Positions 56,901 to 61,636 of a stretch of 64,000 bases of DNA are shown piece by piece. Each line of letters begins with the position of its first letter. Within the stretch, counting starts at the first letter, position 1. Under the pieces are notes generated by a model, which did not search any database, was not told the origin of the DNA, and saw only the letters and a program-made list of their open reading frames with translations. The translations under genes and the position numbers were made by a program. Origin of the DNA: Blastomussa wellsi (lineage: Eukaryota > Cnidaria > Anthozoa > Scleractinia > Plerogyridae); assembly GCA_947652115.1 (NCBI GenBank), contig OX393562.1:32960639-33024638 (forward strand), in the 5' to 3' direction.

Positions 56901-58482
56901 TTCTCGTATTGAAGACAATAATTTAAACGTTCAGTGAAAAAGGAAAAAAAATGAACTTGATAACAACGCAATCAAAGAACAATCGCGTGATCATCAGAAA
57001 AAAGCAAAGATGTAAATAACTCGGAATTTACATACACGATAGCAACTGAGTTTTACCGTCCTTTTGCTCGTTTTACGATAAAAAAAGTGAAGACAACACA
57101 TGAACTGCAAGCTTCAAAAATCGAACTAAATATTAATTTGGCCGGAAGAACGCCGTGTTCGGAAATGAATCTTTAGCGTTTCACAAATAAATTGCGCGAT
57201 TCAACAAACTAATCTGGCCGCTCGGAAACAAGAAGTTCCAAGATCACGTCACTGAATTTCTTTGAAGCCCCCAAAATGATTTACAAACATTCATTCCATA
57301 ATTTGTCTCTTACCAGCGATATCCAAATGTACTTTGTGACTAGCTATTCTGCCCATCGAGTTGGAGGCAAAGCACCGATATTCCCCAGCATCAGTGCTGT
57401 TTTTGGCTCGCTTGTGAATTACTTTGGTGATAAGCAATGCTCCATTAGATCCTATACGTCTTCTGGAATCGCCAATGATTGCCTGTCCGTCCTTTTCCCA
57501 TGTTATCCTGGAAGCAGGAGGCGAACCAACCACTCCACAGTTCAAAGTAACGGGCTCATTTTTGCGAGCTACTGTGAAAGTGGGTGCTTGGCTAAAGCTC
57601 AGAGGAACCAAGGGCCCCTGGCCTGAAAGAATATTCAGCACGCTGTTACAAAGTAATCAAGCCCAAACGAAAATGATTTATTCTTTAACAACTTAGAACT
57701 CTAAGATAGGATGAGGTGAAATCGTGAACTGGTGGAGAAAAGTTACAGGGACTGATCGACATTGCGTATCTCTCACAGAGCGAACCCCCTTCAGAAGCGC
57801 TCCTTGGAAGAGAATTCCTTTAGTTTCGACACATGAATAGTGACTACATTGAAAAAGATGACCTTTACTTAAAGGGTAATTCCTGGGACAACTGGCAATA
57901 GATTTATAAATCCGAGATTGGTTGCGTCGCTCTTGCCTGTTTCGCATACAAGGGTGCCGGAATAGTTTGCGGTTGAAGCGTTCACTACGTTACTTCGCCA
58001 TTAACGTTGAATTTTCTGCACCAAGAAACGTAAACAGCCAAACTATAGACAAAACAAAACAGTGCTGCATCGTTTCCAAAAGAACATTAGCATAAAGCCC
58101 CATTCGATCCAGTCAGTCTATGATCGGGACGTAAGTCGCACAACTGAGTCTCATCGAATTAACATCATGGAGTACGGGAGCACCATTGTATGAGCAGCTG
58201 CCGCGCTTGACTTGCTTTGCTCTCAAAACAATCGCTATCATCTACAACCATCTCACGCTTCACCGGGGTTACTTCTGCGTTTACTTCGTTTGTTTCGTTT
58301 GCAACCTCCAATTCCCCACCCAGGGATGTCCAAGGTTGTTGTGCTAAAGGAGCTTCGCCAACGTAAAAGAAGAAACAGTTGCGGTACGTGATGCAAATGT
58401 GAATGCATCGCATCGCGTTTCGAACTTACTTACCCGCAGCTTCATAGGTCATCCACAATGCTACAAGCAAAGAGAAGAACAT
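16814..58482 (-). CDS. NEO1: Neogenin/DCC-family netrin receptor, 19 coding exons, about 1230 aa
   Basis: Exons, 5' to 3': 58434-58482, 57314-57622, 53764-54045, 52087-52371, 48642-48929, 45111-45404, 41005-41054, 38139-38403, 37028-37222, 36559-36648, 33678-34019, 31766-32407, 29723-29882, 27043-27221, 22060-22088, 21430-21521, 20744-20784, 20096-20172, 16814-16837. All introns are GT-AG and all phases agree. Protein layout: signal peptide 1-16, Ig1 17-119, Ig2 120-213, Ig3 214-308, Ig4 309-404, FN3-1 405-502, FN3-2 503-607, FN3-3 608-702, FN3-4 703-816, FN3-5 and FN3-6 817-1030, transmembrane about 1057-1079, tail about 150 residues. Four Ig plus six FN3 plus one TM defines neogenin/DCC; protogenin has fewer FN3. 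The family binds netrin and RGM ligands at the cell surface in axon and cell guidance. The tail is much shorter than in vertebrates and its last exons are tentative. Confidence 0.9.
18374..19122. mobile_element. 749-bp TIR element with 9-bp TSD and GGACTACCCT repeats
   Basis: Bounded by the direct repeat GTGCAAGAC (18365-18373 and 19123-19131). Termini are GGGTGAGTT and AACTCACCC, with imperfect inverted repeats of about 60 bp. Inside, clusters of GGACTACCCT on the left are mirrored by AGGGTAGTCC clusters on the right, and a second inner palindrome holds CCGCCATCTTGC / GCAAGATGGCGG. A short LINE-like tail (AATAAACAACTC plus TCTA repeats, near 19015-19047) is nested in it. No transposase. Confidence 0.85.
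20096..20172 (-). CDS. NEO1: Neogenin exon 18: cytoplasmic tail
   Basis: Acceptor GAATCTGGCAG, donor ACAA/GTAAGC, phase 1 to 0. Encodes DHSNPGSSSSSLSVELHRDK then QTNTIQ. A second AG seven bases downstream gives another frame and is not preferred. Confidence 0.6.
20744..20784 (-). CDS. NEO1: Neogenin exon 17: 41-nt exon in the tail
   Basis: Acceptor TTGTCTTGCAG, donor AGAG/GTTTGT, phase 2 to 1. Encodes SEESGSQQDLGRKR. The GSQxDL string resembles part of the conserved P1-type motif of DCC-family tails, but it is too short to be decisive. Confidence 0.58.
21430..21521 (-). CDS. NEO1: Neogenin exon 16: cytoplasmic tail
   Basis: Acceptor ATACTCTTCAG, donor GACAG/GTAATT, phase 0 to 2. Encodes VRTNNHLPGSSDSSTPITRQ then VFTSSAPGED, a serine/threonine-rich intracellular stretch. 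Confidence 0.68.
22060..22088 (-). CDS. NEO1: Neogenin exon 15: 29-nt microexon in the tail
   Basis: TTTATTTTTCAG acceptor, AATG/GTGAGC donor, phase 1 to 0. Encodes AARWPLGPAM. It is called because both sites are strong and the phases fit exactly between exons 14 and 16. Confidence 0.6.
22783..22857. repeat. Short hairpin beside the large palindrome
   Basis: GTTCCCAGCGTCTCTCATCTT at the left returns as its complement AAGATGAGAGACGCTGGGAAC at the right, with a short purine-rich loop. Probably a separate small inverted-repeat insertion. Confidence 0.6.
22858..24068. mobile_element. Large palindrome (about 460-bp arms) spanning the assembly gap
   Basis: The left arm, about 22858-23321, returns as the complement at 23605 to about 24068 with high identity. 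The termini carry CACAGGCAGCCCAAGCTCAC, as in the fold-back element at 11357. Each arm holds a 5'-UTR-like stretch and an ATG opening MAKNRQNKRSDKNKNTVK before a donor-like GTAAGG, reading outwards on both sides. The loop includes about 80 bp of unique sequence and the N run. Confidence 0.8.
23405..23604. other. Assembly gap (200 N)
   Basis: A run of exactly 200 N inside the loop of the palindrome. Real length unknown; fold-back structure is the likely cause of the assembly break. Confidence 0.99.
24582..25270 (-). pseudogene. OTU-like cysteine protease remnant (transposon-associated type)
   Basis: The frame opens at the ATG at 25270 (MAADTNQLRELREFLRADDE) and reaches ALQATGNGNCL, the position of the OTU catalytic cysteine block. 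An in-frame TAA follows where a tyrosine is expected. The same frame then continues NSTSLSLCGDESGSNSLRLL, VASELYFHAEYYTTHEVFKK and SVLFPVALTASGDRV to a stop near 24761. The rest is in another frame (PVYSLHPEVNFRFRPL, FLWSRDGSLDNR). So at least one nonsense mutation and one frameshift. OTU domains of this kind are often carried by animal transposons. The usual Asp of the D-G-N-C motif is Asn here. Confidence 0.65.
25709..26925 (-). pseudogene. Penelope-like element: RT C-terminus and GIY-YIG endonuclease
   Basis: The open frame runs from about 26890 (NQFITAVNSFHPALKYTWEI, LAFLDIKVSIEGN, HYKPTDSHSYLLYSSSHPSH) through RARCKRCPFI and ITDHFTCTSANAIYCITC to KKLYIGETGRRLGDRFREHL, the GIY-YIG endonuclease typical of Penelope-like elements. 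A frameshift near 26030 separates this from the tail LPNHSKQHMAVCGLSLHQGN. The 5' part, with the RT catalytic motifs, is missing. The 3' end matches the copy at 13966-14300. Confidence 0.8.
27043..27221 (-). CDS. NEO1: Neogenin exon 14: cytoplasmic tail, part 1
   Basis: Acceptor TTAACCTTCAG, donor GGAG/GTCAGT, phase 2 to 1. Encodes RQVPFRRNAEMATVNGIPPL to an unusual cysteine cluster CQCKCTCGG. The donor +3 base is C, so it is weaker than the others. Confidence 0.72.
27458..27572. repeat. Hairpin MITE ending GGAATAATTGTT
   Basis: AACAATTATTCC and GTTGGATATGAAGTGAT on the left return as ATCACTTCATATCCAAC and GGAATAATTGTT on the right. A second small inverted pair (CTCCGACTAT / ATAGTCGGAG) at about 27265-27332 may belong to the same larger element. 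The same GGAATAATTGTTA terminus occurs at 47962. Confidence 0.6.
27617..28497. mobile_element. CAGGG/GTCGCC-family DNA element with 5-bp TSD, 881 bp
   Basis: Termini CAGGGCACGAAATT and AATTTCGTGCCCTG, subterminal GGCGAC and GTCGCC motifs, and the flanking 5-bp direct repeat CACAG. A 33-codon plus-strand ORF (MSDSDQDREELFEALNA onward) near 28005 is too short to be a transposase. Terminal sequence and duplication length suggest a hAT5-like family. Confidence 0.7.
28503..28617 (-). repeat. SINE 3' fragment, inverted
   Basis: Complement of the 3' part of the SINEs at 49207 and 54760 (GGGATAAGCTCC, ATCCCATCC, ATGGACTAGCAT regions). Confidence 0.65.
29124..29258 (+). repeat. tRNA-derived SINE, 5' part
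   Basis: GTGGGAGGCCTGGTCGACTA, then ATGGTTAGCATGC (A-box-like) and GGTTCAAGTTTGAGTC (B-box-like), followed by GGCACTGCG and TTCTTGGGCAAGACACTT. Same family as 49207 and 54760; truncated after the TCTCACAGTGCCT region. Confidence 0.75.
29259..29358 (-). repeat. Inverted SINE copy, head of family
   Basis: Starts AGTGTCTTGCCCA and ends TACCTCCCAC, the complement of the same SINE family, tail-to-tail with the copy at 29124. The pair forms an inverted repeat that could fold in RNA. Confidence 0.7.
29382..29678. mobile_element. 297-bp MITE with TTAA target duplication
   Basis: TTAA at 29378-29381 and 29679-29682 flank termini CAATTAGATTATGAGCTC and its complement, with inverted repeats of about 47 bp that include TTTCTATGGGGTGATAG. 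TTAA duplications fit piggyBac- or Kolobok-type mobilisation. It ends about 45 bp from the donor of the transmembrane exon. Confidence 0.85.
29723..29882 (-). CDS. NEO1: Neogenin exon 13: stalk and transmembrane helix
   Basis: Acceptor TCACAACAAAAG, donor TGCAG/GTTAGT, phase 1 to 2. A serine/lysine-rich stalk (VVVPTKSPKISEIEDN) leads into LGIIIGCTISAFCIVVLLLF and IVWRNP, a clear single-pass helix followed by a basic stop-transfer residue. Confidence 0.92.
31063..31395. repeat. Probable dispersed repeat (unclassified)
   Basis: Noncoding stretch with GGCGCATTTTCC, AAGGTGCTTTACAT and CACGGGACCTAC phrases that resemble the bodies of invertebrate SINE-type repeats. No clear ends found. Confidence 0.3.
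31766..32407 (-). CDS. NEO1: Neogenin exon 12: FN3 domains 5 and 6
   Basis: A 642-nt exon with acceptor CTTTCTGCAG and donor GCAAG/GTAATT, phase 1-1. FN3-5 runs from PGSPPRNVKFEYR through VDVKWEPPFEPNG to FFLKIRAENKQGYGP. FN3-6 runs from APNVTFTIVSSSRVQLSW to FYVKVRAEYDDNIPGKWS. In neogenin/DCC these membrane-proximal domains form the netrin and RGM binding region. Confidence 0.93.
32699..33390. mobile_element. CAGGG/GTCGCC-family DNA element with 5-bp TSD, 692 bp
   Basis: Termini TAGGGTCCGAAATT and AATTTCGGACCCTG, several TGGCGAC and GTCGCCA motifs, and the flanking direct repeat TCAGA on both sides. A minus-strand 63-codon ORF (33013-33204, containing KKPRMNKQSYIARSLNIHW) may be a remnant of the family's transposase N terminus. 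In the intron between exons 11 and 12. Confidence 0.75.
33678..34019 (-). CDS. NEO1: Neogenin exon 11: FN3 domain 4
   Basis: Acceptor TTCCCTGTAG, donor AGTG/GTATGA, phase 1-1. A proline-rich linker (PAAPSPKPVNLNRLPPARPI) precedes ILLTWQRPLS and LTPGREYTISVRSHHE. Confidence 0.92.
34387..36240. mobile_element. DNA element with about 200-bp TIRs enclosing an RT relic
   Basis: GAAATCACCAAACTGTTAGC at the left returns as GCTAACAGTTTAGTGATTTC at the right. The inverted similarity continues inwards about 200 bp through AATTGAATTTGAATTTTT, GTGCCCAGATT, GGTCACGGAAG and TGGCGATAAATA. The reverse-transcriptase relic at 35120-36004 lies between the arms. Confidence 0.75.
35120..36004 (-). pseudogene. 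Reverse transcriptase fragment, catalytically dead
   Basis: The 294-codon open frame includes IDFLIDNIYVRF, VIGIPMGTNSAPLLADLFL and then RYINNLFSVNN at the place of the Y/F-x-D-D catalytic motif, so both aspartates are replaced by asparagine. Downstream YPSELELKNT, VCYLDIKI, YDKRDDFLFRI and AYGVYISQLVRYARICSS are typical of a widespread invertebrate RT family, possibly Penelope-related. The N-terminal motif A region is missing. Long open frame but inactive by sequence. Confidence 0.75.
36351..36488. repeat. Hairpin element with a long G run
   Basis: TCAATCATCGTTTATGGGAA and CACCCACCCCTACCCCCAC on the left pair with GTAGGTGGGGGTTTTCCC and GAAACAATGATTGATCA on the right. The right arm contains 17 or so consecutive G, so G-quadruplex formation is possible. 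Confidence 0.65.
36559..36648 (-). CDS. NEO1: Neogenin exon 10: FN3 domain 3, second part
   Basis: A 90-nt exon, acceptor TGCTTTGTAG, donor ATAG/GTATGT, phase 1-1. Encodes PGSQFVIKVMAWDGKMLGRP, the final strands of FN3-3. Confidence 0.87.
37028..37222 (-). CDS. NEO1: Neogenin exon 9: FN3 domain 3, first part
   Basis: Acceptor TTTTAAAACAG, donor CTGA/GTAAGT, phase 1-1. Encodes VISPPALWITAKNSSMLEVK, WLAPEY, and EYHLFYVQL. A Penelope RT fragment lies only about 40 bp upstream of this acceptor. Confidence 0.9.
37262..37440 (-). pseudogene. Penelope-type reverse transcriptase fragment (motif A)
   Basis: Encodes LHVNENDIVALYDVSALFTS then VPLEETIQILANKAL, the motif A region (YDVxxLFTxVP) of Penelope-like RTs. 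Open at both ends for only about 60 residues, then unrelated sequence. It sits about 40 bp upstream of neogenin exon 9. Confidence 0.6.
38139..38403 (-). CDS. NEO1: Neogenin exon 8: rest of FN3 domain 2
   Basis: Acceptor CTTTGTACAG, donor AATG/GTAATA, phase 0 to 1. Starts SLDVAWQPPPKHHQNGIITK, then INGLSKGDNYSITVYAATVI, a typical FN3 body. Confidence 0.92.
38461..38518. repeat. ATT/TTA microsatellite
   Basis: Imperfect run of TTA/ATA triplets just upstream (in gene direction) of the exon 8 acceptor. Confidence 0.8.
38520..40140. other. Intron 7 interior, no gene supported
   Basis: Contains two sizeable overlapping plus-strand frames (39207-39557 and 39649-39981) with no recognisable domain. 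The second begins MAGKSPQPSHEPPFPAP and is basic and low in complexity, with a G-rich tract near 39741. It may be the 5' end of a retroelement ORF, but nothing confirms it. Confidence 0.3.
40142..40311. mobile_element. 170-bp MITE with about 45-bp TIRs
   Basis: TATATGTTGTGGTTTAAA and TTGGTTTAAAATTTTTTAAA on the left pair with TTTAAAAAATTTTAAACCAA and AAACCACAACATATA on the right. Confidence 0.8.
40305..40453. repeat. Adjacent hairpin element
   Basis: TACACCTTATT and TTAGCCCTTGTTGCCTC return as GAGGCAACAAGGGCCAA and AATTATAAGGTGTA. It overlaps the right end of the preceding MITE, so one may be nested next to the other. Confidence 0.6.
40465..40672 (+). mobile_element. LINE 3' end with TTG tail
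   Basis: Noncoding sequence ending AATAAAGTTTATTG and a run of TTG units, the same kind of tail as at 7347. Strongly 5'-truncated. Confidence 0.55.
41005..41054 (-). CDS. NEO1: Neogenin exon 7: first strand of FN3 domain 2
   Basis: A 50-nt exon with acceptor TTCACTTAG and donor AGAT/GTAAGT, phase 1 to 0. Encodes PSRPPVKVKVSSQTPD, the A strand of FN3-2. Without it FN3-2 would lack its start. Confidence 0.82.
41526..41596. repeat. Short TIR hairpin (CAGATAAGCCGCACC)
   Basis: CCCGCAGATAAGCCGCACC at the left and GGTGCGGCTTATCTGCGGG at the right around a loop of about 35 bp. Small inverted-repeat element beside the pseudogene at 41690. Confidence 0.65.
41690..42068 (-). pseudogene. HIRAN-like small protein remnant, frameshifted
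   Basis: The first frame (42068 to about 41935) reads MEAFEFVAIILTYKEIWKPF, then LVAQREFCNQFDKFAIKVLN and EETVGH. The second frame continues EHSRIAWYFHTQRIVI and so on. The pattern (Y...W.P..G..L...RE..N..D.FA[IV]KV....TVGH.PRE.SR) matches a HIRAN-like domain common in cnidarian repeat-associated genes. One frameshift near 41935 breaks it. Confidence 0.5.
43548..43710 (+). repeat. tRNA-derived SINE, second family
   Basis: GCTGGGATGGCGTAGTGGTG (A-box region), GGTTCTTGTCC (degenerate B-box), then CAGAGGGTTTTTCTCTGGGT and CCAGTTTTCTTCCCTCC. Its 3' end is interrupted by the element at 43711. Confidence 0.65.
43711..43974. mobile_element. CAGGGTTCGT-ended element with TTCCATGAC repeats
   Basis: Begins CAGGGTTCGTA and ends ACGAACCCT, with many TTCCATGAC units near both ends. 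hAT-like terminal form; the target duplication is unclear. Inserted in the SINE. Confidence 0.6.
43985..44041. repeat. TTA microsatellite
   Basis: Run of TTA triplets with a few TTG interruptions, flanking the fold-back element on its left. Confidence 0.9.
44043..44832. mobile_element. Fold-back element (about 280-bp arms) inserted in ATT repeats
   Basis: The sequence from AAGTGCCTATGAAATGAAAA through GTTCCAGAGATATTCAAG, GACGTCA and AATATCTC returns as the complement, ending TTTTCATTTCATAGGCACTT. The arms are imperfect but continuous over about 280 bp with a central spacer of about 230 bp. ATT microsatellite lies on both outer flanks. Confidence 0.8.
44830..44931. repeat. ATT microsatellite, about 34 units
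   Basis: Near-perfect ATT run with one TTG interruption. Confidence 0.95.
45111..45404 (-). CDS. NEO1: Neogenin exon 6: FN3 domain 1
   Basis: Acceptor TTCACTTAAG, donor GACA/GTAAGT, phase 1-1. Starts DEQPGPPTNVVALPHSSSS, with ISWSPP and TGLYGFTNYSLYVKAY: the FN3 tryptophan strand and the leucine/tyrosine core. Confidence 0.92.
45660..45676. repeat. Poly-C tract
   Basis: Sixteen or so C in a row, interrupted near the end by one G. Potential i-motif/G4 on the opposite strand. Confidence 0.85.
46312..46400. mobile_element. Fragment of the CAGGG/GTCGCC element family
   Basis: GAGTTCGCAATTGTGACC with following GGCGG and ATGGCGACTA resembles the left end of the element at 32699. Only one end seen. 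Confidence 0.4.
46537..47599. mobile_element. 1.06-kb DNA element, about 85-bp TIRs, 9-bp TSD
   Basis: The left end AGCCTGCGTGCAGCCGTCTC with TTTCCTAAAGCGGAAAAGTG and GTGTTCCGGTATCCTGCTG returns as its complement at the right. It is flanked by the direct repeat CATAAAACT (46528-46536, 47600-47608). Inside are two short adjoining plus-strand frames (46790-47026, 47026-47247), neither with a known domain. Mutator-like size of duplication; probably non-autonomous. Confidence 0.85.
47735..47975 (+). mobile_element. Transposon-derived fragment with Crypton-like protein start
   Basis: A GCTGCATTCTGATTGGTTGA / CTACTACCAGGC block, then an ATG opening MAAELRFAEVSDKYLSSLLD, which resembles the N terminus of cnidarian Crypton/DUF3504-type proteins (RFA.VS...L..LLD.K). 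The frame stops after about 34 codons, and the segment ends GGAATAATTGTTA. Internally deleted element. Confidence 0.35.
48100..48540. other. Intronic sequence near exon 5, no gene supported
   Basis: Holds a 116-codon plus-strand frame (48154-48504) without recognisable domain. The GGGAGTATGCCCCCGGACC phrase suggests a repeat rather than an exon. Confidence 0.3.
48642..48929 (-). CDS. NEO1: Neogenin exon 5: Ig domain 4
   Basis: Acceptor TCTTTCTAG, donor TTAG/GTAAGA, phase 1-1. Shows IVLKCAASGSPTPSLYWLKN and MYQCLAKNDIG. The usual glycine-tyrosine pair before the second cysteine is MYQC here, still compatible with the fold. Confidence 0.92.
49207..49497 (+). repeat. tRNA-derived SINE, near full length
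   Basis: GTGGGAGGCTTGGTGATCCA, AATGGTAAGCGTGC, GGTCTAGGTTAGAGCTC, TTCTTGGGCAAGACACTTTA, then CTGTGATGGACTAGCATCCC and GGCCACTAGGCACAAGGC. Aligns along its whole length with 54760-55050. Confidence 0.8.
49500..52086. other. Intron 4 interior, no gene seen
   Basis: AT-rich intron sequence between Ig3 and Ig4 exons. Contains only short frames. No exon with compatible phases was found. Confidence 0.4.
52087..52371 (-). CDS. NEO1: Neogenin exon 4: Ig domain 3
   Basis: Acceptor TTGTTTCAG, donor AGAG/GTATTT, phase 1-1. Shows ATLECTASGNPVPVIQW and GGEYECQASS. Confidence 0.92.
52664..52810. repeat. Short tandem repeat, about 50-bp unit, three degenerate copies
   Basis: GTCTCAGGTTTGCATAAC with following TTCTCCCAGACCCCAGACTA recurs at 52668, 52710/52738 and 52785 with small changes. 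The middle copy also has an inverted AACCTGAGAC. Confidence 0.7.
53764..54045 (-). CDS. NEO1: Neogenin exon 3: Ig domain 2
   Basis: Acceptor CTGTTCAAAAG, donor ACAG/GTAAGT, phase 1-1. Shows ARFSCQI, TITWEKDG and DEGSYRCIAKN, so a complete I-set Ig domain in one exon. Confidence 0.92.
54760..55050 (+). repeat. tRNA-derived SINE, near full length
   Basis: GTGGGAGGCGCGGTGGCCTA, AATAGTTAGTGAGC, GGTTCAAGCTCTGG (B-box-like), then GACTAACATCCCATCC and GGCCACTAGGCACAAGGC. Same family as 49207. Confidence 0.8.
55051..57313. other. Intron 2 interior (Ig1 to Ig2), no gene seen
   Basis: Mostly AT-rich intron sequence. I see no further compatible exon and no clear mobile element between the SINE and the Ig1 exon. 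Confidence 0.4.
57314..57622 (-). CDS. NEO1: Neogenin exon 2: Ig domain 1
   Basis: Acceptor ATTCTTTCAG, donor GCTG/GTAAGA, phase 1-1. Contains VTLNC, then TWEKDG, and DAGEYRCFASN: the two disulfide cysteines, the core tryptophan and the DxGxYxC motif of an I-set Ig domain. Confidence 0.92.
58434..58482 (-). CDS. NEO1: Neogenin exon 1: start codon and signal peptide
   Basis: ATG at 58480-58482 opens MFFSLLVALWMTYEAAG, a classic short signal peptide, followed by donor GCGG/GTAAGT. The phase-1 junction continues into the Ig1 exon (GQGPLVPL). This is the only signal-peptide exon in suitable phase upstream of Ig1. Confidence 0.8.
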
Positions 58483-59488
58483 TTGGCCTTTGAATTACAA
58501 CTACATTTAACTACAAAGCGTTTGAGGTTTGAAACAGGAGACTCTATGTTGATTTCGTTTGCTGACAGATGAAATGTGACATCTCTTCCCCGCTAATACC
58601 AGAACCAATAAACGAAGCTAATAAAGACACTCTCCAGAGCTAGCCAATCGTGTGCCCTGTGCATAAATTAGATGACATATAGCATTCGCTGCGGCTGTCA
58701 ATCAAGAGGTACACGAGAAAAGGCTTCCCTGACTGGTCCGTTCTCTTGTTTGGATCGCTGGAACTGTGTTGATTGGTTTTCGGCGACTCTCTGTTATCCT
58801 TGGTACGGAAACAATATGAAAACAAAATCATCATTGCCCTGGCTGCCATCTTACGATTCATTTCTGTGTACAAAATAGTACGTAAAAGAAGTAATTGCTG
58901 CACATACGCCATCATCGGTTCTTCTTTTTGTTATGAATAAGTGAATAAATATTTACACTTACAGTTCTACGAAACAACTGTTGCTGTAAAAAGAAAGAAT
59001 TACAACCGAAAATGTGCCTCCCTACGAGTGCAGTTTCCATTTAAAACAATTTGTCCGCAGCTTACGGAGATGTTGTTTATATTTTTCAATGATATGCCAA
59101 GGCCAGTCTCAAAACTTAAAGTTATTGGTGATAAATTATTTATGTAACATGTTCGTAATAGCTTACCTGTAATTATTTTTTTTAACTTGTTTTCCGTTTT
59201 ATTGTAGAGAACACTTAATTCCAAAGCTTGAATTTCCGCCACACAGTATCATCTAAAAAACAACATTTGTGATTCGGCCCTTGCAAGCAATCCTTTTTTA
59301 TTCATTCCTTGAGGCAAAACATCTTCTCTTGCTTTGTGTAATTGTGGTGCTTGAAGAAGGGCGAACGGCAGTTTCGTTGTACCCTTTATAACAAGGTAAC
59401 CGAACTCAGCAGTGAACGTGAGAAGTGAAGTCAAAATTACAAAAACAGTTGATTTTCGTTTATTGAAAATCTTGTTTGTTGAATGTTT
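58483..59488. promoter_or_regulatory. Presumed 5' UTR and promoter region of the neogenin gene
   Basis: Directly upstream of the start codon on the minus strand. No TATA box is obvious and the transcription start cannot be placed from sequence alone; a noncoding first exon further right is possible. Confidence 0.3.
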
Positions 59489-59497
59489 GCTTGAAGC

Positions 59498-59567
59498 TAG
59501 GCTCGATTATCAGCCGCGGTTCGGGAAACGAAGACCGGACTTGAGAGAGCGGCGGAAATCGAGCCTA
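59498..59567. mobile_element. 70-bp micro-MITE with 9-bp TSD
   Basis: TAGGCTCGATT and AATCGAGCCTA termini, flanked by the direct repeat GCTTGAAGC (59489-59497, 59568-59576). One of the smallest elements of the TAGCCT-type group seen here. Confidence 0.85.
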
Positions 59568-59576
59568 GCTTGAAGC

Positions 59577-61090
59577 GGGTCCTTTCACAAATGCGAAACC
59601 TCTTGGCTGCAGAGCATTTTCGATGCCGGTTTCTTTTTTCCCTTATGCTATTACCTGAATTCTAACTTAATCTGTATAAAAGAACATGAAACATTGAGAC
59701 CTCGACTTCCGAGACATTTTTGATGGACAATCCAGCTCGGAAAATCGTCAAAGAATTTGAAGGAACTGAAGAGCTATTACATGACTATTAACCCCGATTT
59801 TCCAAAGCAGCTCAAACAACGTTCTAATCGGATCGTGTAATATAGAATTCATCCGTGTTCATAAAAGCATTAAGTTAAGATGCTGATTGAGATCATGTGC
59901 TTGGCATGAACTCGGGAAGTTCAACTTCTGGATGCCGGCATATTTCAGTAGTGCACAACATGAAAGAAGGCTTTAGAGCAATTTGCGGAACCAAGAAGAC
60001 GAAGGCAGTCTAATATATTAGGGTTCTAGGCCAGTGGGGTGGAGTATCCAATTTTCTAGATGCTGAAAAGTTATCAGATTAGTTTCTCCTTTGTTGCTAC
60101 CAACTCAAATGTTTTCTTATCAGAATAGAAAAAAAAGATCACATCAATAATAAAGAGTAGATGCTATATGGATGAAAACAACAAGAAAGTAAACAAACTG
60201 AGTAATCCCTTTTGAGAGCAGATGATCACGAGGGCTGTCAATTGTAAGAAATATCTGCTGTGTATTGCTGGGGAAATCGTTCCTTCGTTTCGGATAAAGC
60301 AAAAAGCTCTTTCATTTAAATCATGTATTGTCTTGACTTAGAATTCAGATTTTGCGTTTAATCCCACTCTGCTTTATCGGGATGCCATAACATTTATCGC
60401 GGCCACTCCCACGAAGGCTTATCACCAAACGGAAATTACCCTGACAAAGGTGTTGAACGAAACAGAAATCGAAACAACTGAGGTATTCCAGTCACGTTCG
60501 CCATAAAGCCGGAAACACGTCAGAAACTTGAGAATATTTCCATGTGTTTGCGCAGCAAATAACTCATACTTTTCACACGAAGAGAATCAAGGTACGGAGA
60601 AAACGATTTCTCTTTCATTTTGTATTGTTTAATTGCCTCTTTAATTTTATGATATGCACGACAATGTATTTTTCAAAATGTTCGACGGTTAACGGGCGGG
60701 ATGTATAACCCTGTATAATACATACAGGAAACAGAACGTGATAAAAGTTCACATTAAAGTGATGACAATATTTTATGTAAATGAATGCATGCAAAGGGCA
60801 CCCAACGAGCAGTCTATGGCAGAATGCATTCTGTTATCCAAATGAATAAAAGTATATGACGTTAAATCACTTACAGGTGTTCTTGAGTGTTGCTGGTAAA
60901 AAAATTATCTGTTCCTTTTTGCCAGCACATGATCCATAATTTTTCCCAGCCAGCAATATTGGAACAAACAACAAACGCGCGGAAATAACACTGAAAAACG
61001 TGTCAGTAGTGAAGTAGTGTAAACAGACTTGATTAACGCTCGCAAACTTGTTTTTTGTTATATTCATGTTATCTGGGTTTTTATTTGTAA
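59577..61090. other. Intergenic, no feature seen
   Basis: AT-rich sequence with only short frames. No repeat ends or exons recognised. Confidence 0.4.
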
Positions 61091-61636
61091 TGTACCAGTC
61101 AAATCGAACCCCCCGGGTATTTGAATTTTTGAAAAAAATTTGTGTTCAAATTTCCCCCTCCCCGGGCCAAAAAGCCGTTCAAATACCCCCACCCCCGAGA
61201 AAATTAATAAGTGACCAGATTACCGTTTCAACATTTTAGTAGCTTCTATTATTCTCCTGAAGTCGAGATCAACCGAGTAATCAAACTGCCACAGAACCCT
61301 AACTGACATCTGTTGTTGCAGTTTTAGCTCCGAGAACGCGGTAATATCTCAGCGACTCAAATTTCTATGAGGCGCCTAATGCCTTAGTCTTTTGCTTTTT
61401 AACCAAGCCGCCAAGAAGCTGCAATCTTTTCCTTTAAAATCCTCAAAACTCGCCATGTCGGCCTCCACCATGATTTATCAAAAACCCACGGGAAACGTAA
61501 CACGAAATCGAGGCCAGCGTTCAAATTCCCCACCCTATATGAGTGGTATGAGTGAGGATCAAATTCCCCACCCCGGGTAAGACAAGGGCGTCAAATGCCC
61601 CTGGGTATGTTGAAGCTTCGATTTGATTGGTACATG
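61091..61636 (+). mobile_element. 546-bp MITE with ATGTACCAGTCAAATCGA termini
   Basis: Left ATGTACCAGTCAAATCGA and right TCGATTTGATTGGTACAT form terminal inverted repeats. Internal TTCAAATNCCCC-type motifs and CTCCGAGAACGCGGTAATAT recur in the truncated, inverted copy at 5278-5641. Confidence 0.75.
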
